This document shows positions 16,260 through 23,863 of a DNA stretch of 64,000 nt, piece after piece. Position numbers and translations under genes: made by a program. How positions within the stretch are numbered: the stretch's first letter is position 1; every line of letters starts with the position of its first letter. This stretch comes from JAGBWK01 sp964544595 (lineage in GTDB: Bacteria > Bacteroidota > Bacteroidia > Bacteroidales > Muribaculaceae), in contig CAZJBM010000003.1 in NCBI GenBank assembly GCA_964544595.1, forward strand, positions 26,776-90,775, given 5' to 3'. The notes under the pieces were generated by a model that saw only the letters and a list, made by a program, of their open reading frames with translations, searched no databases and was not told the origin of the DNA.

Positions 16260-17555
16260 CTACTGGGCGGGGAGGGTGGCGAAGGGGGTGGTGGCGGCTT
16301 GCATCAGCGCCTGGCGGGCGTCGGGCCAGCGGTAGAAGGGGAAGATGTCGGTAGGGGCGGGAATGGCGATTTCGCGCTCGTTGAGCATGAATTTCACGAG
16401 GATGTCGCCTTTCTTGTCTCGGAAGAACACGATCTGGATGTTGCCGGCCATCGGCGAGATTTTGAAATCGGAGTAAACGCGATGAAGCGCATAGGGATCG
16501 GCCTCGGCGGCGTAGGTGCCGTCGAGCCTCATGAGGGCGGCGAGGGGGATGAGGTTGCCGTCGTGACCGAATCGGAGGGTGGCGCCGTGGTCGCCCGCGG
16601 CGATGTAGGCGTCGGCGGTGTCAATGATGTTGAGGAGGAGGTTCTTCGCGTTGTCGACATGGAGTCCGCGGGCGGGGGGATAGTTGGAGTTGCAGGCGTA
16701 GAAGTTGAAGTTGAATACCTGCCAGAGGTCGAAGAGCTCGTCGGGGGTGAAGAGGTCGAAGAAGTCGACCTGAGTCTCCATGTTCTGCATGTCGACGGCG
16801 ATCCAGTAGAGTCCCCACATAAGCTCGACGGGGTCGACGTGGCGGCGGATGAAGGTGGAGTCGCTGAAGAGGGTAGCGACGAGGCGGTCGGGGTTGGTCT
16901 TCTCGTTGCGGAATTTCTTCCAGTCGAGATACCATTCGCCCTTGTCGCTGCTATAGGGGCCCGACTCGGGGGAGTGGTAGTTGAGGTAGTACATATTGCG
17001 GTTGCTCGACTCGCGGGGAATGTCGAGCTGGGGGAAGCGGCTTTTGAGCCCTTCGAGGAAAGAGTACATCGAATGGGCGCAACGCATGACGGTGGTGGAG
17101 GCGGCGGTGACTTTGGCGTCGTCGCCGGCGAACGCCTCGGGGAAGGCGTCGGCCATGCGCGAGGCTATGCCCTGGTGCTGGCGCACGCCGAGGGGGGTAA
17201 GCTCGCCGCCACGGCCTTCAGCCTCGATCCAAACAGAGTCGAGGCGGGCGAGCACGTCGAGGCCGAGTGGAGTCAGGGCATCGGCGGCCTGAGCCTCGCG
17301 GAAGAGGTCGCGCACGGAGGCGTAGTCGCGGTCGGAGATGAGGTAGCGGGAGCCGTGACGGCCGTAGTGGCTGACGTAGAAGGGTCGGTAGCCCTTGGGG
17401 GCGGGGGTGTTCAGGCTCTGGTCGACGGGGTAGGCGTAGTAAATGCCCCCGGCTTTGCCGGGAGTGGCGGCGATCTCTTCGAGGGTTGCCTGGGCCGAGG
17501 CTGAGATGGCCGCTGCGGCTATCGCGGCGGCGAGGAGTAACTTAATGGCGCGCAT
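16260..17555 (-). CDS. histidine-type acid phosphatase (MINPP/phytase-like)
   Basis: A 431-residue periplasmic or secreted phosphatase with a clear signal peptide (to about residue 21). The nucleophile motif RHGSR is at residues 66-70 within YVSHYGRHGSRY, and the proton-donor HD pair is in RFGHDGNLIPL near residue 336. The family includes the inositol-polyphosphate phosphatases of gut Bacteroidales, so inositol phosphate cleavage is plausible but not shown. The last codons lie inside a 21-bp direct repeat that also bounds the REP-like array. The DJ-1 gene lies 15 bp upstream on the same strand, so the two probably share a transcript. Confidence 0.88.
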   Translation of the reverse strand: MRAIKLLLAAAIAAAAISASAQATLEEIAATPGKAGGIYYAYPVDQSLNTPAPKGYRPFYVSHYGRHGSRYLISDRDYASVRDLFREAQAADALTPLGLDVLARLDSVWIEAEGRGGELTPLGVRQHQGIASRMADAFPEAFAGDDAKVTAASTTVMRCAHSMYSFLEGLKSRFPQLDIPRESSNRNMYYLNYHSPESGPYSSDKGEWYLDWKKFRNEKTNPDRLVATLFSDSTFIRRHVDPVELMWGLYWIAVDMQNMETQVDFFDLFTPDELFDLWQVFNFNFYACNSNYPPARGLHVDNAKNLLLNIIDTADAYIAAGDHGATLRFGHDGNLIPLAALMRLDGTYAAEADPYALHRVYSDFKISPMAGNIQIVFFRDKKGDILVKFMLNEREIAIPAPTDIFPFYRWPDARQALMQAATTPFATLPAQ

Positions 17556-17570
17556 GGGTCAAAAGGGGAG

Positions 17571-18116
17571 TCAAAGGTACATCTCTGAGGCGACGGTATC
17601 GGCCACGATCTCGCCCTTAGCGGCGGCTACGATGGCGAGGGCGAACTTGTAGGCGGCGCCGGGAGCCTGGCCGGTAATGATGTTGCCTGAGCAGGCCACG
17701 GGTTTGCCCGTCCATTTCACATCGGCGCGGAGGCCTTCGGTGCCGGGATAGCCTGTGGCTTCCTTTCCGTCGATGATGCCGAGGGGGCCGAATACCATGG
17801 CGGGAGCGGCGCAGATGGCGGCGACATTTCCCCCTTTGGCAACCTGCATGGCGATAGCGTCGGTGACGGGCTTGCAGGCGGCGACGTTGGTTGAGCCGGG
17901 AAGACCGCCGGGCACGATGAGCCAGTCGGCGTTGTCGAGGTCGGCTTCGGAGAGGGTGAGGTCGGCGACAACGGTGATGCCGTGGGCACCGGCAACGAGA
18001 ACGTCGTCGGTAATGGAGACGGTTTTCACTTCCATGCCGCCTCGGCGCATGATATCAACGGTGGCGAGGGCTTCGATTTCTTCGAATCCTTCGGCGAGAA
18101 AAAGGTAAGAGGTCAT
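17571..18116 (-). CDS. DJ-1/PfpI family protein (YajL-like)
   Basis: A 181-residue cytoplasmic protein of the DJ-1 superfamily. The reactive cysteine is Cys102 in AAICAAPAM, and the conserved acidic residues are in EGFEEIEA (Glu12/13). Family members act as stress-linked deglycase or chaperone-type proteins. ATG 18116 is chosen because the family begins at MTSYLFLAEGFEE; the frame is open upstream to 18167 but adds a non-conserved basic tail. It is divergent from apbE, with which it shares a short promoter region, and upstream of the phosphatase gene on the same strand. Confidence 0.9.
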   Translation of the reverse strand: MTSYLFLAEGFEEIEALATVDIMRRGGMEVKTVSITDDVLVAGAHGITVVADLTLSEADLDNADWLIVPGGLPGSTNVAACKPVTDAIAMQVAKGGNVAAICAAPAMVFGPLGIIDGKEATGYPGTEGLRADVKWTGKPVACSGNIITGQAPGAAYKFALAIVAAAKGEIVADTVASEMYL

Positions 18117-18160
18117 GATAATAAGATTTAGGCAAGCTCGGCGGCTCGCGGGATTACGTT

Positions 18161-18191
18161 TTTGCAAATATAGGGATTTTGGCTAAATTTG
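18161..18191 (+). promoter_or_regulatory. consensus promoter for apbE, overlapping a divergent -7 element
   Basis: TTTG (18161-18164), a 19-bp spacer and TAAATTTG (18184-18191) precede apbE. On the other strand TATATTTG (18172-18165), with TTTG at 18198-18195 (spacer 22), faces the DJ-1 gene. The two promoters are interleaved. Confidence 0.75.
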
Positions 18192-18207
18192 CCGCAAAAA
18201 TTTTGAA

Positions 18208-19197
18208 ATGTTAAGAAATTGTTTTTTCGCGATCGCGGGGCTGCTTTGCCTGATCAGCTGCTCGGGGAGCAAGGAGTATCGCTCGGACAGCGGCATGGTA
18301 TGGAACACGTTTTATCACATCACTTACGAGGCCGATGAGGATTTGTCGTCAGTGATTATGTCGGCGATGAACGGAGTTGAGGCTTCGCTGTCGCCATTTA
18401 AGTATAACTCCGTGATTTCGCGGATTAATAGGGGGGATACCTTAACGACCGATCGCCAGGTTGAGCTTATACTGACGATGTCGCAACATGTCAATGGGCT
18501 TTCGGGAGGAGCGTTCGACCCGACTGTCGCACCGCTGGTGAATCTATGGGGCTTCGGGTATGAGAAGGGCGGGGGGGAGCCGTCGCAGGAGCAGATCGAC
18601 AGCTGCCTGGCGCTCGTAGGCATAGGCGACTGCCGCATAGAGGAGGGGAAAATGGTGAAGAAGGCCGCGGGAACGCAGTTTAACTTCAGCGCTATCACGA
18701 AAGGCTTCGGGAGCGACGAGGTAGGCCGCGCTCTGGAGACCAGCGGATGCGAGAACTATATGGTAGAGATCGGGGGGGAAATAGCCCTGAAGGGTGTGAA
18801 CAGCAAGGGGGAAAAATGGCGTATACAGATCGACGCGCCGATCGACGATAAGGTGACGAGCGAGCGTCTGACTGTGATCGAGCTGAGCGATTGCGGCATA
18901 GCCACTTCGGGCAATTACCGCAACTACCGGGAGTCGGAGAGCGGGCGCGTGGGCCACACGATCTCACCCTCGACGGGGCGACCGGTGGCGACCGAGGTGC
19001 TGAGCGCTACGGTGATAGCCCCGAGCTGCATGGAAGCCGACGCGTTGGCCACGGCGTGCATGGCGATGCCTCTATCGGAGGCGAAAGCTATGATTGAGGG
19101 CTTAGGGAAGAGATACGGAGCGATGTTTGTGCTCGCCGGCGAGGGGGAAAAGCAATGGAAGATGTTGACGGCGGGAGATTTCCCGGAAATGAAATAA
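18208..19197 (+). CDS. apbE: FAD:protein FMN transferase
   Basis: Attaches FMN covalently to threonine in (S/T)GA(T/S) motifs of exported flavoproteins; membrane-anchored, periplasmic side. The 329 residues include a lipoprotein signal (LISC, Cys18). ApbE motifs seen are GGAFDPTVAPLVNLWGFG (about residues 100-117), FNFSAITKGFGSDEV, YMVEIGGEIALKG and HTISPSTGRP with the metal-binding segment. A target exists in this window: the FMN-binding protein at 33723-34877, with DAVTGATYSS. A consensus promoter lies just upstream. The assignment is secure. Confidence 0.93.
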   Translation: MLRNCFFAIAGLLCLISCSGSKEYRSDSGMVWNTFYHITYEADEDLSSVIMSAMNGVEASLSPFKYNSVISRINRGDTLTTDRQVELILTMSQHVNGLSGGAFDPTVAPLVNLWGFGYEKGGGEPSQEQIDSCLALVGIGDCRIEEGKMVKKAAGTQFNFSAITKGFGSDEVGRALETSGCENYMVEIGGEIALKGVNSKGEKWRIQIDAPIDDKVTSERLTVIELSDCGIATSGNYRNYRESESGRVGHTISPSTGRPVATEVLSATVIAPSCMEADALATACMAMPLSEAKAMIEGLGKRYGAMFVLAGEGEKQWKMLTAGDFPEMK

Positions 19198-19524
19198 GTT
19201 ATATTTATAATATATGTATATAGTTATAATATATAATATATGTATAAAAGAAAAATCGGCTGTCGTCGCGACACCCGATAGATCCTTAACCTTAAATCTA
19301 ATACCATGAAAAAACACAGTGCAAATATTGTAATTATACCTTTATAACGTTGTTGAGGGGGAATGGTTCAGGGAACGAGGGTGTTTAACTTTTATTAATA
19401 TTTATATGGGTATTGATGAGGAAGTGTGATGAGTGTAAATGTCTGAAAATAAGCAGGCTGCTCCCGAGGAGAGCAGCCTGAGCGGATAGGAGGGGTAATG
19501 AGTTAAAATCGCAATGATTGCCGA
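19198..19524. other. non-coding gap between apbE and cydB
   Basis: It holds an AT-only tract (19200-19245), a hairpin at 19255-19279 (ATCGGCTGTCG with CGACACCCGAT, one mismatch) and a 13-codon open frame from ATG 19303 (MKKHSANIVIIPL). The cydB terminator is at 19454-19480. The short frame could be a leader remnant; nothing supports a gene. Confidence 0.5.
19454..19480 (-). terminator. terminator of the cyd operon
   Basis: A perfect 10-bp stem, CAGGCTGCTC with GAGCAGCCTG, is followed on the minus strand by CTTATTTTC. It lies 45 bp beyond the cydB stop. Confidence 0.8.
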
Positions 19525-20658
19525 TCAATATGCTTCGGGCTCGTGGTCGAGCTCGGTAGGGGTGAGGGCGGGAGAGGTGAGCTTTCGCCACACGTAGAAG
19601 ATATAAGCGACCACAAAGGGGATGAGGACCGATACGTAGGTCATCACGGTGAGGGTGAAAGAGGTCGCGGAGCTGTTGGCGATAGTGAGCGAGCTTTGCG
19701 GGTCGTCGACCGAAGGGAGATAGGCCGTTGAGCCGACACCGAGCGAGAGGAGGAGGCAGAGGACGGTAAGGATAGTTCCGGCACCGGTCCACCAGATAGC
19801 GCGGCGATAGTTGACGTTGAGTATGGTTTTCACCAGCCCGAAAAGCACGGCGAGAACGCCGACAACGAATCCGAAGCCGAGCCACCAGTAGGTGAAGAGA
19901 TTGTTGGCGTAGAGATATTTCACCTCGACGATTTTGCCCGCGGGGTCGGCCTGGTAGCCGTCGGCGAGAAGAACAACGGCGGTGAAGGCGAGGAAAAGCA
20001 CCACGAAGATAAGGCCATTGACGATAGCCGAGCGACGCTGGCGGCGGGCGAAGTCGGTGCCCTCCTCAATGCCGTTGATGAAGAACAGAGAGGCGTTCAT
20101 GCGGCCGAGAAACAGCACGGTAAGGCCGAGAAGGAGGTTGCGCCAATCGCAAATCTCGCGGAGGCCGTGGCCTTCGCCCCACCGCGAGATCACGGGGGAG
20201 GCGCCGTCGAGAATGTTGCCTTTAGTGACGGTGAAGTCGGCTCCGAAGAACATCATGCCGACGGCGACGCCGAGGAGAATGCACCCCACGGAGCCGTTGA
20301 TGAAGAGAAAGGCGTCGTAGACCTTGGTGCCGAACACGTTGCCGGGCTTGCGGCGGAACTCGTAGCTGACGGCCTGAAGCACGAAGCTGACGAGAATGAA
20401 CATCCAGAGCCAGTAGGCTCCGCCGAACGATGTGGAGTAGTAAAGGGGAAATGAGGCGAAGAAGGCTCCGCCGAATACGACGAGGGTGGTATAGGTCAAC
20501 TCCCATTTGCGGCCCAAGGCGTTGACCTTAAGGTTGCGGCTAACTTCGGTTTTAGAGGCGCAGAGGAGAGTTTGGCCTCCCTGAACGAAAAGCAGGAAAA
20601 CGAGAATCGCTCCGAGCAGTGATATGAGTAACCACCAGTATAGTTGTAGTGCTTCCAT
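19525..20658 (-). CDS. cydB: cytochrome bd ubiquinol oxidase subunit II
   Basis: A 377-residue inner-membrane subunit of the bd-type quinol oxidase, which reduces oxygen to water at low oxygen tension. Eight or nine hydrophobic segments are visible, starting with LYWWLLISLLGAILVFLLFV. CydB-type segments include YEFRRKPGN and a LLGLTVLFLGRMNASLFFI stretch. Its ATG overlaps the TAA of cydA by one base (TAATG), which indicates translational coupling. A terminator follows. Confidence 0.93.
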   Translation of the reverse strand: MEALQLYWWLLISLLGAILVFLLFVQGGQTLLCASKTEVSRNLKVNALGRKWELTYTTLVVFGGAFFASFPLYYSTSFGGAYWLWMFILVSFVLQAVSYEFRRKPGNVFGTKVYDAFLFINGSVGCILLGVAVGMMFFGADFTVTKGNILDGASPVISRWGEGHGLREICDWRNLLLGLTVLFLGRMNASLFFINGIEEGTDFARRQRRSAIVNGLIFVVLFLAFTAVVLLADGYQADPAGKIVEVKYLYANNLFTYWWLGFGFVVGVLAVLFGLVKTILNVNYRRAIWWTGAGTILTVLCLLLSLGVGSTAYLPSVDDPQSSLTIANSSATSFTLTVMTYVSVLIPFVVAYIFYVWRKLTSPALTPTELDHEPEAY

Positions 20659-22238
20659 TATTTTTCTGTATTATTGTTGAGGATTTCTTGTTTGGTCTTT
20701 TTGCAGATAAAGTTGACCATGATGCTCATCTCGGCGATGAGGAGCGCGGTGAACACCACCACGAAAATCCAGAAAGTGGTCTGGACCGAGGCGGAGGATA
20801 TGGCCGAGACGCCGGCGTTGACGGGGAGGATGTCCTGAATGGTCCAAGGCTGGCGACCTACTTCGGCGAGCACCCATCCTGCTTCACTGCAAATCCAAAC
20901 GACGGGAATGGTGAGCAGGCCGAACGCGCACATCCATTTATTAGACAGCAGGCTTTCCTTCTTTTTGAAAGAGGCCCAGGCTATGACGATGAAGAAGAGG
21001 AGCAGGTAGCCTCCGGCAAGCACCATAATATGGAAGGCATAGAAGGTGGCGGCGACGGGGGGAACGGCGTCGGCGGGGCTATCCATGTAGCCGTAGCCGA
21101 AGTATTGGTAAGACTCGTTGAGGGCGCGGCGGGCGGCGTCGGCCGCAGCCTGGTCGCCCGAGTCGCGGGCTGCGGTGTAGTCGCGGAGAGCCTGCTGCGC
21201 CTTCTTGCCGATCGCGATGCGGTCGTAGTAGGACAGGGAGGTGATAGTGTCGCCGGCGGGGGTGACGGCGGTGTAGCCGTTGATGAGGTCGTTGATGCCG
21301 GGCACGTAGGAGTCGGCGCTATGGTTGGCGAGGATAGAGAGCCCTTTGGGGATAGAGATGTCGAATATCATTTCATCCTGATCGTCGAGGGGCTTCTTGT
21401 CGGGGTTGAGAATACCGAAGCCAACGAGCTTCACGCCGTAGCCGCCGTCGTAGAGACCCTCCATGGCGGCGAGCTTCATGGGCTGCACCTTGGTGACCTG
21501 AACGGCCGATCCGTCGCCGGTCCACATGGTCAAGAGAATACCGACGATGCCTACCGCGCCGCCAACCTTGATAGAGTCGAGCGCGAAGCGGGTGTTGGTC
21601 TTTTTAAGCAGGAACCATGAGCTGACGCCTACCACGAAGGCCGCGCCGAGCACCCAGCCGCTGAACACGGTGTGGAAAAACTTGTTGACAGCTACCGGGG
21701 AGAGGGCCACGTCGGTGAAGCTGACCATAACGTTGCGCATCTGGTCGGGGTCAAATTCCATGCCGGCGGGATATTGCATCCAGGCGTTGGCCACAAGAAT
21801 CCAGAGAGCCGAGAGGCACACGCCGAGGGCGGTGAGCCAAGTGGCGGCGAGGTGGAAACCGCGGCTCACGCGCTTCCAGCCGAAGAACATCACGGCGATG
21901 AAGGTAGACTCCATGAAGAAGGCCACGATGCCCTCGATAGCGAGCGGGGCGCCGAAAATGTCGCCGACAAACCAGGAGTAGTTAGACCAGTTGGTGCCGA
22001 ACTCAAATTCGAGAATAAGGCCGGTGGCCACGCCGCAGGCGAAGTTGATGCCGAAGAGCGTCATCCAGAATTTGGTGATACGCTTCCATTTGTCGTTGTC
22101 GGTGCGGTAATAGATAGTCTCCATTATGCCGATGATAAGGGAGAGTCCGATGGTCAGGGGCACGAAAAGCCAATGGTACATGGCCGTCAGGGCGAATTGC
22201 CATCGCGACCAGTCGACGGTGGTGATTAGGTCATTCAT
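20658..22238 (-). CDS. cydA: cytochrome bd ubiquinol oxidase subunit I
   Basis: A 526-residue haem-bearing quinol oxidase subunit in the inner membrane. Likely haem ligands are His22 (AMYHWLFVPLT), His189 (NKFFHTVFSGW) and Met405 (AFHIMVLAGG). Acidic residues of the haem d/b595 site are in AIEGIVAFFMEST (Glu102, Glu110). The periplasmic Q-loop segment between about residues 255 and 390 carries an Ala/Asp-rich insert (TAARDSGDQAAADAARRAL). It follows a small DUF4492 gene and is coupled to cydB, so the three form one operon. The assignment is secure. Confidence 0.95.
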   Translation of the reverse strand: MNDLITTVDWSRWQFALTAMYHWLFVPLTIGLSLIIGIMETIYYRTDNDKWKRITKFWMTLFGINFACGVATGLILEFEFGTNWSNYSWFVGDIFGAPLAIEGIVAFFMESTFIAVMFFGWKRVSRGFHLAATWLTALGVCLSALWILVANAWMQYPAGMEFDPDQMRNVMVSFTDVALSPVAVNKFFHTVFSGWVLGAAFVVGVSSWFLLKKTNTRFALDSIKVGGAVGIVGILLTMWTGDGSAVQVTKVQPMKLAAMEGLYDGGYGVKLVGFGILNPDKKPLDDQDEMIFDISIPKGLSILANHSADSYVPGINDLINGYTAVTPAGDTITSLSYYDRIAIGKKAQQALRDYTAARDSGDQAAADAARRALNESYQYFGYGYMDSPADAVPPVAATFYAFHIMVLAGGYLLLFFIVIAWASFKKKESLLSNKWMCAFGLLTIPVVWICSEAGWVLAEVGRQPWTIQDILPVNAGVSAISSASVQTTFWIFVVVFTALLIAEMSIMVNFICKKTKQEILNNNTEK

Positions 22239-22268
22239 GATTTCAGACTTATTATAGTTGATAAATGA

Positions 22269-22502
22269 TTATTTAAGGAGCGATTGCCCGACGGCTCTGG
22301 CGCGGTCGACATCGTTGTCGTAGTCGCGGCTGAGGAGGTCGGGGAAAAAGAACAGCTTCAGCACGGCGAAAATGATGAAAAGCTTGATAACGATAAGCAG
22401 CCAAAGCTTGCGGCCTATCGTCATCGACCTGAAGCCGTCGGCATAGAAGCGGAAGACCCGCCTGGGTATTTCGATCAGAGCATTTGCCATAATATGGGTC
22501 AT
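22269..22502 (-). CDS. DUF4492 small membrane protein of the cyd operon
   Basis: A 77-residue protein with one transmembrane helix (LWLLIVIKLFIIFAVLKLFF, about residues 33-52) flanked by basic and acidic ends. It starts 30 bp upstream of cydA on the same strand. DUF4492 genes are known to precede cydAB in Bacteroidetes and may play the part of CydX-type accessory subunits; that is inference from position. A second in-frame ATG four codons on (22490) is an equally good start. A TATATTTG -7-like element lies at 22526-22519. Confidence 0.8.
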   Translation of the reverse strand: MTHIMANALIEIPRRVFRFYADGFRSMTIGRKLWLLIVIKLFIIFAVLKLFFFPDLLSRDYDNDVDRARAVGQSLLK

Positions 22503-22601
22503 TGTTTGGCAAAAATAGCAAATATAAATCGGAAATGGATAAAACAGGGAGCGGAAAATTTCGAGCGGAAATAAAAAAGGAGCGAATCGGGCAATATTTA
22601 T

Positions 22602-22632
22602 TTTGCATTATAGCCCAAATGCCCTAAATTTG
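22602..22632 (+). promoter_or_regulatory. consensus promoter for the DUF4494-yggS unit
   Basis: TTTG (22602-22605), a 19-bp spacer and TAAATTTG (22625-22632) are an exact match. The leader to ATG 22668 is about 30 nt. Confidence 0.8.
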
Positions 22633-22667
22633 CAAAACACTAATAAAAGAAGATACACATTTCAACT

Positions 22668-23102
22668 ATGGCAAATTGGTTTGAATCAAAAGTGAGATAT
22701 AAGAAAACGATGGAGAACGGCATGATCAAGGCCGTAACCGATTCGTATTTAGTCGACGCGCTGTCGTTCACCGAGGCTGAGGCCCGCACAACCGAGGAGG
22801 TGCGCCCCTTCGTGAGCGACGACTTCACGATCTCGGCGGTGAAGCGCACAAAGATTTCAGAGATATTCTGGGACGACACGGCCGATAAATGGTATCTCGT
22901 GAAAGTGGCGTTTATCACCATCGACGAGAAAACGGCTGTTGAAAAACGCTCGATAAGCCAGATACTTGTAGCCGGAAGCGACTTTAAGGGGGCCTACGAC
23001 AACTTCATGAGCGGAATGGCCGGCACGCTGGCCGACTTCGAGATCGTGTCGATCGCCGAGACGCCGATAATGGACGTTTACAAAGCCGCCGTAAAGGATT
23101 AA
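22668..23102 (+). CDS. DUF4494 protein
   Basis: A 144-residue soluble protein without signal peptide or membrane helix. MANWFESKVRYKK at the start and DKWYLVKVAFITIDEKT in the middle are characteristic of DUF4494, a Bacteroidales family of unknown function. It is followed at 43 bp by the yggS gene in the same direction, and a consensus promoter precedes it. The conserved coupling with yggS hints at a link to amino acid or PLP metabolism, but nothing in the sequence proves it. Confidence 0.8.
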   Translation: MANWFESKVRYKKTMENGMIKAVTDSYLVDALSFTEAEARTTEEVRPFVSDDFTISAVKRTKISEIFWDDTADKWYLVKVAFITIDEKTAVEKRSISQILVAGSDFKGAYDNFMSGMAGTLADFEIVSIAETPIMDVYKAAVKD

Positions 23103-23145
23103 AGAGAACCGGAGTTCATCACCATAAAAAAAACGTTTCAACGAA

Positions 23146-23814
23146 TTGAGTATCGCGGATAATCTGAAGGCTGTAAGGGCGTCGCTCCCCGAGGGGGTGA
23201 GGCTGGTGGCCGTATCGAAGTTTCACCCGGCGGAATGTGTCAAAGAGGCTTACGACGCGGGGCAGCGACTGTTTGGCGAGAGCCGCGTGCAGGAGCTGCT
23301 GGCGAAGCAGCCGCAGCTGCCTGAGGATATACAATGGCACTTCATCGGCCACTTGCAGACCAACAAGGTGCGCCAGCTGATAGGGCACGTGTCGCTGATA
23401 GAAAGCGTCGACACGGAGCGTCTTCTCGACGTGATCGACCGTGAGTCGGAGCGCGCGGGGATAGTCTCGCGGGTGCTGATGCAGCTTCACGTGGCGCAGG
23501 AGGAGACTAAATTCGGCTTCTCGCCCGAAGAGCTGATGGAGTATTTCGCCGAGCGGCGATTCGAGCGGCTGAAGGCCACGCATATATGCGGGCTGATGGG
23601 GATGGCGTCGAACACCGACGACGTCGGCCGCATCCGCGCCGACTTTGACGCGATAGCCCGATGCTACCGAGCGATACGCGCTGACGAGTCGCTGGGGCTG
23701 CGCGGTTTCGACGTGCTGAGTATGGGCATGAGCGACGACCGCGGCATAGCGATCGAGGCCGGATCAAACCTCGTCAGGGTAGGGACGGCGATATTCGGCG
23801 CCCGCGAGTATTAG
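23146..23814 (+). CDS. YggS-family PLP homeostasis protein
   Basis: A 222-residue cytoplasmic PLP-binding protein of the alanine-racemase-fold family that buffers pyridoxal phosphate. The PLP lysine is Lys25 in LVAVSKFHP. Other family motifs are FGESRVQEL, WHFIGHLQTNK and the phosphate-binding LSMGMSDD near the C-terminus. The start is TTG 23146: no ATG precedes the conserved start and the frame begins MSIADNLKAV. It follows DUF4494 by 43 bp, and the sugar transporter gene begins 49 bp downstream. Confidence 0.92.
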   Translation: MSIADNLKAVRASLPEGVRLVAVSKFHPAECVKEAYDAGQRLFGESRVQELLAKQPQLPEDIQWHFIGHLQTNKVRQLIGHVSLIESVDTERLLDVIDRESERAGIVSRVLMQLHVAQEETKFGFSPEELMEYFAERRFERLKATHICGLMGMASNTDDVGRIRADFDAIARCYRAIRADESLGLRGFDVLSMGMSDDRGIAIEAGSNLVRVGTAIFGAREY

Positions 23815-23863
23815 GAAAGCATATTCCAAAACTTACTTATTTTTATAAAACACCAACTGAAAA

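Noticed and set aside
16299..17504. A 401-residue open frame antisense to the histidine phosphatase gene.
   Set aside because: It is Gly/Val/Glu-rich from reading GC-rich codons backwards, has no recognisable motif, and the opposite strand has clear RHG and HD catalytic motifs.
19303..19344. 13-codon frame MKKHSANIVIIPL after apbE.
   Set aside because: Too short, with no promoter of its own at proper distance and no downstream gene to act as a leader for; kept only as a note in the gap entry.
20649..21620. A 323-residue frame antisense to cydA, and similar long antisense frames at 873-1904, 14385-15155 and 40515-41495.
   Set aside because: All are shadows of well-supported genes in high-GC DNA, without promoters, signal peptides or family motifs.
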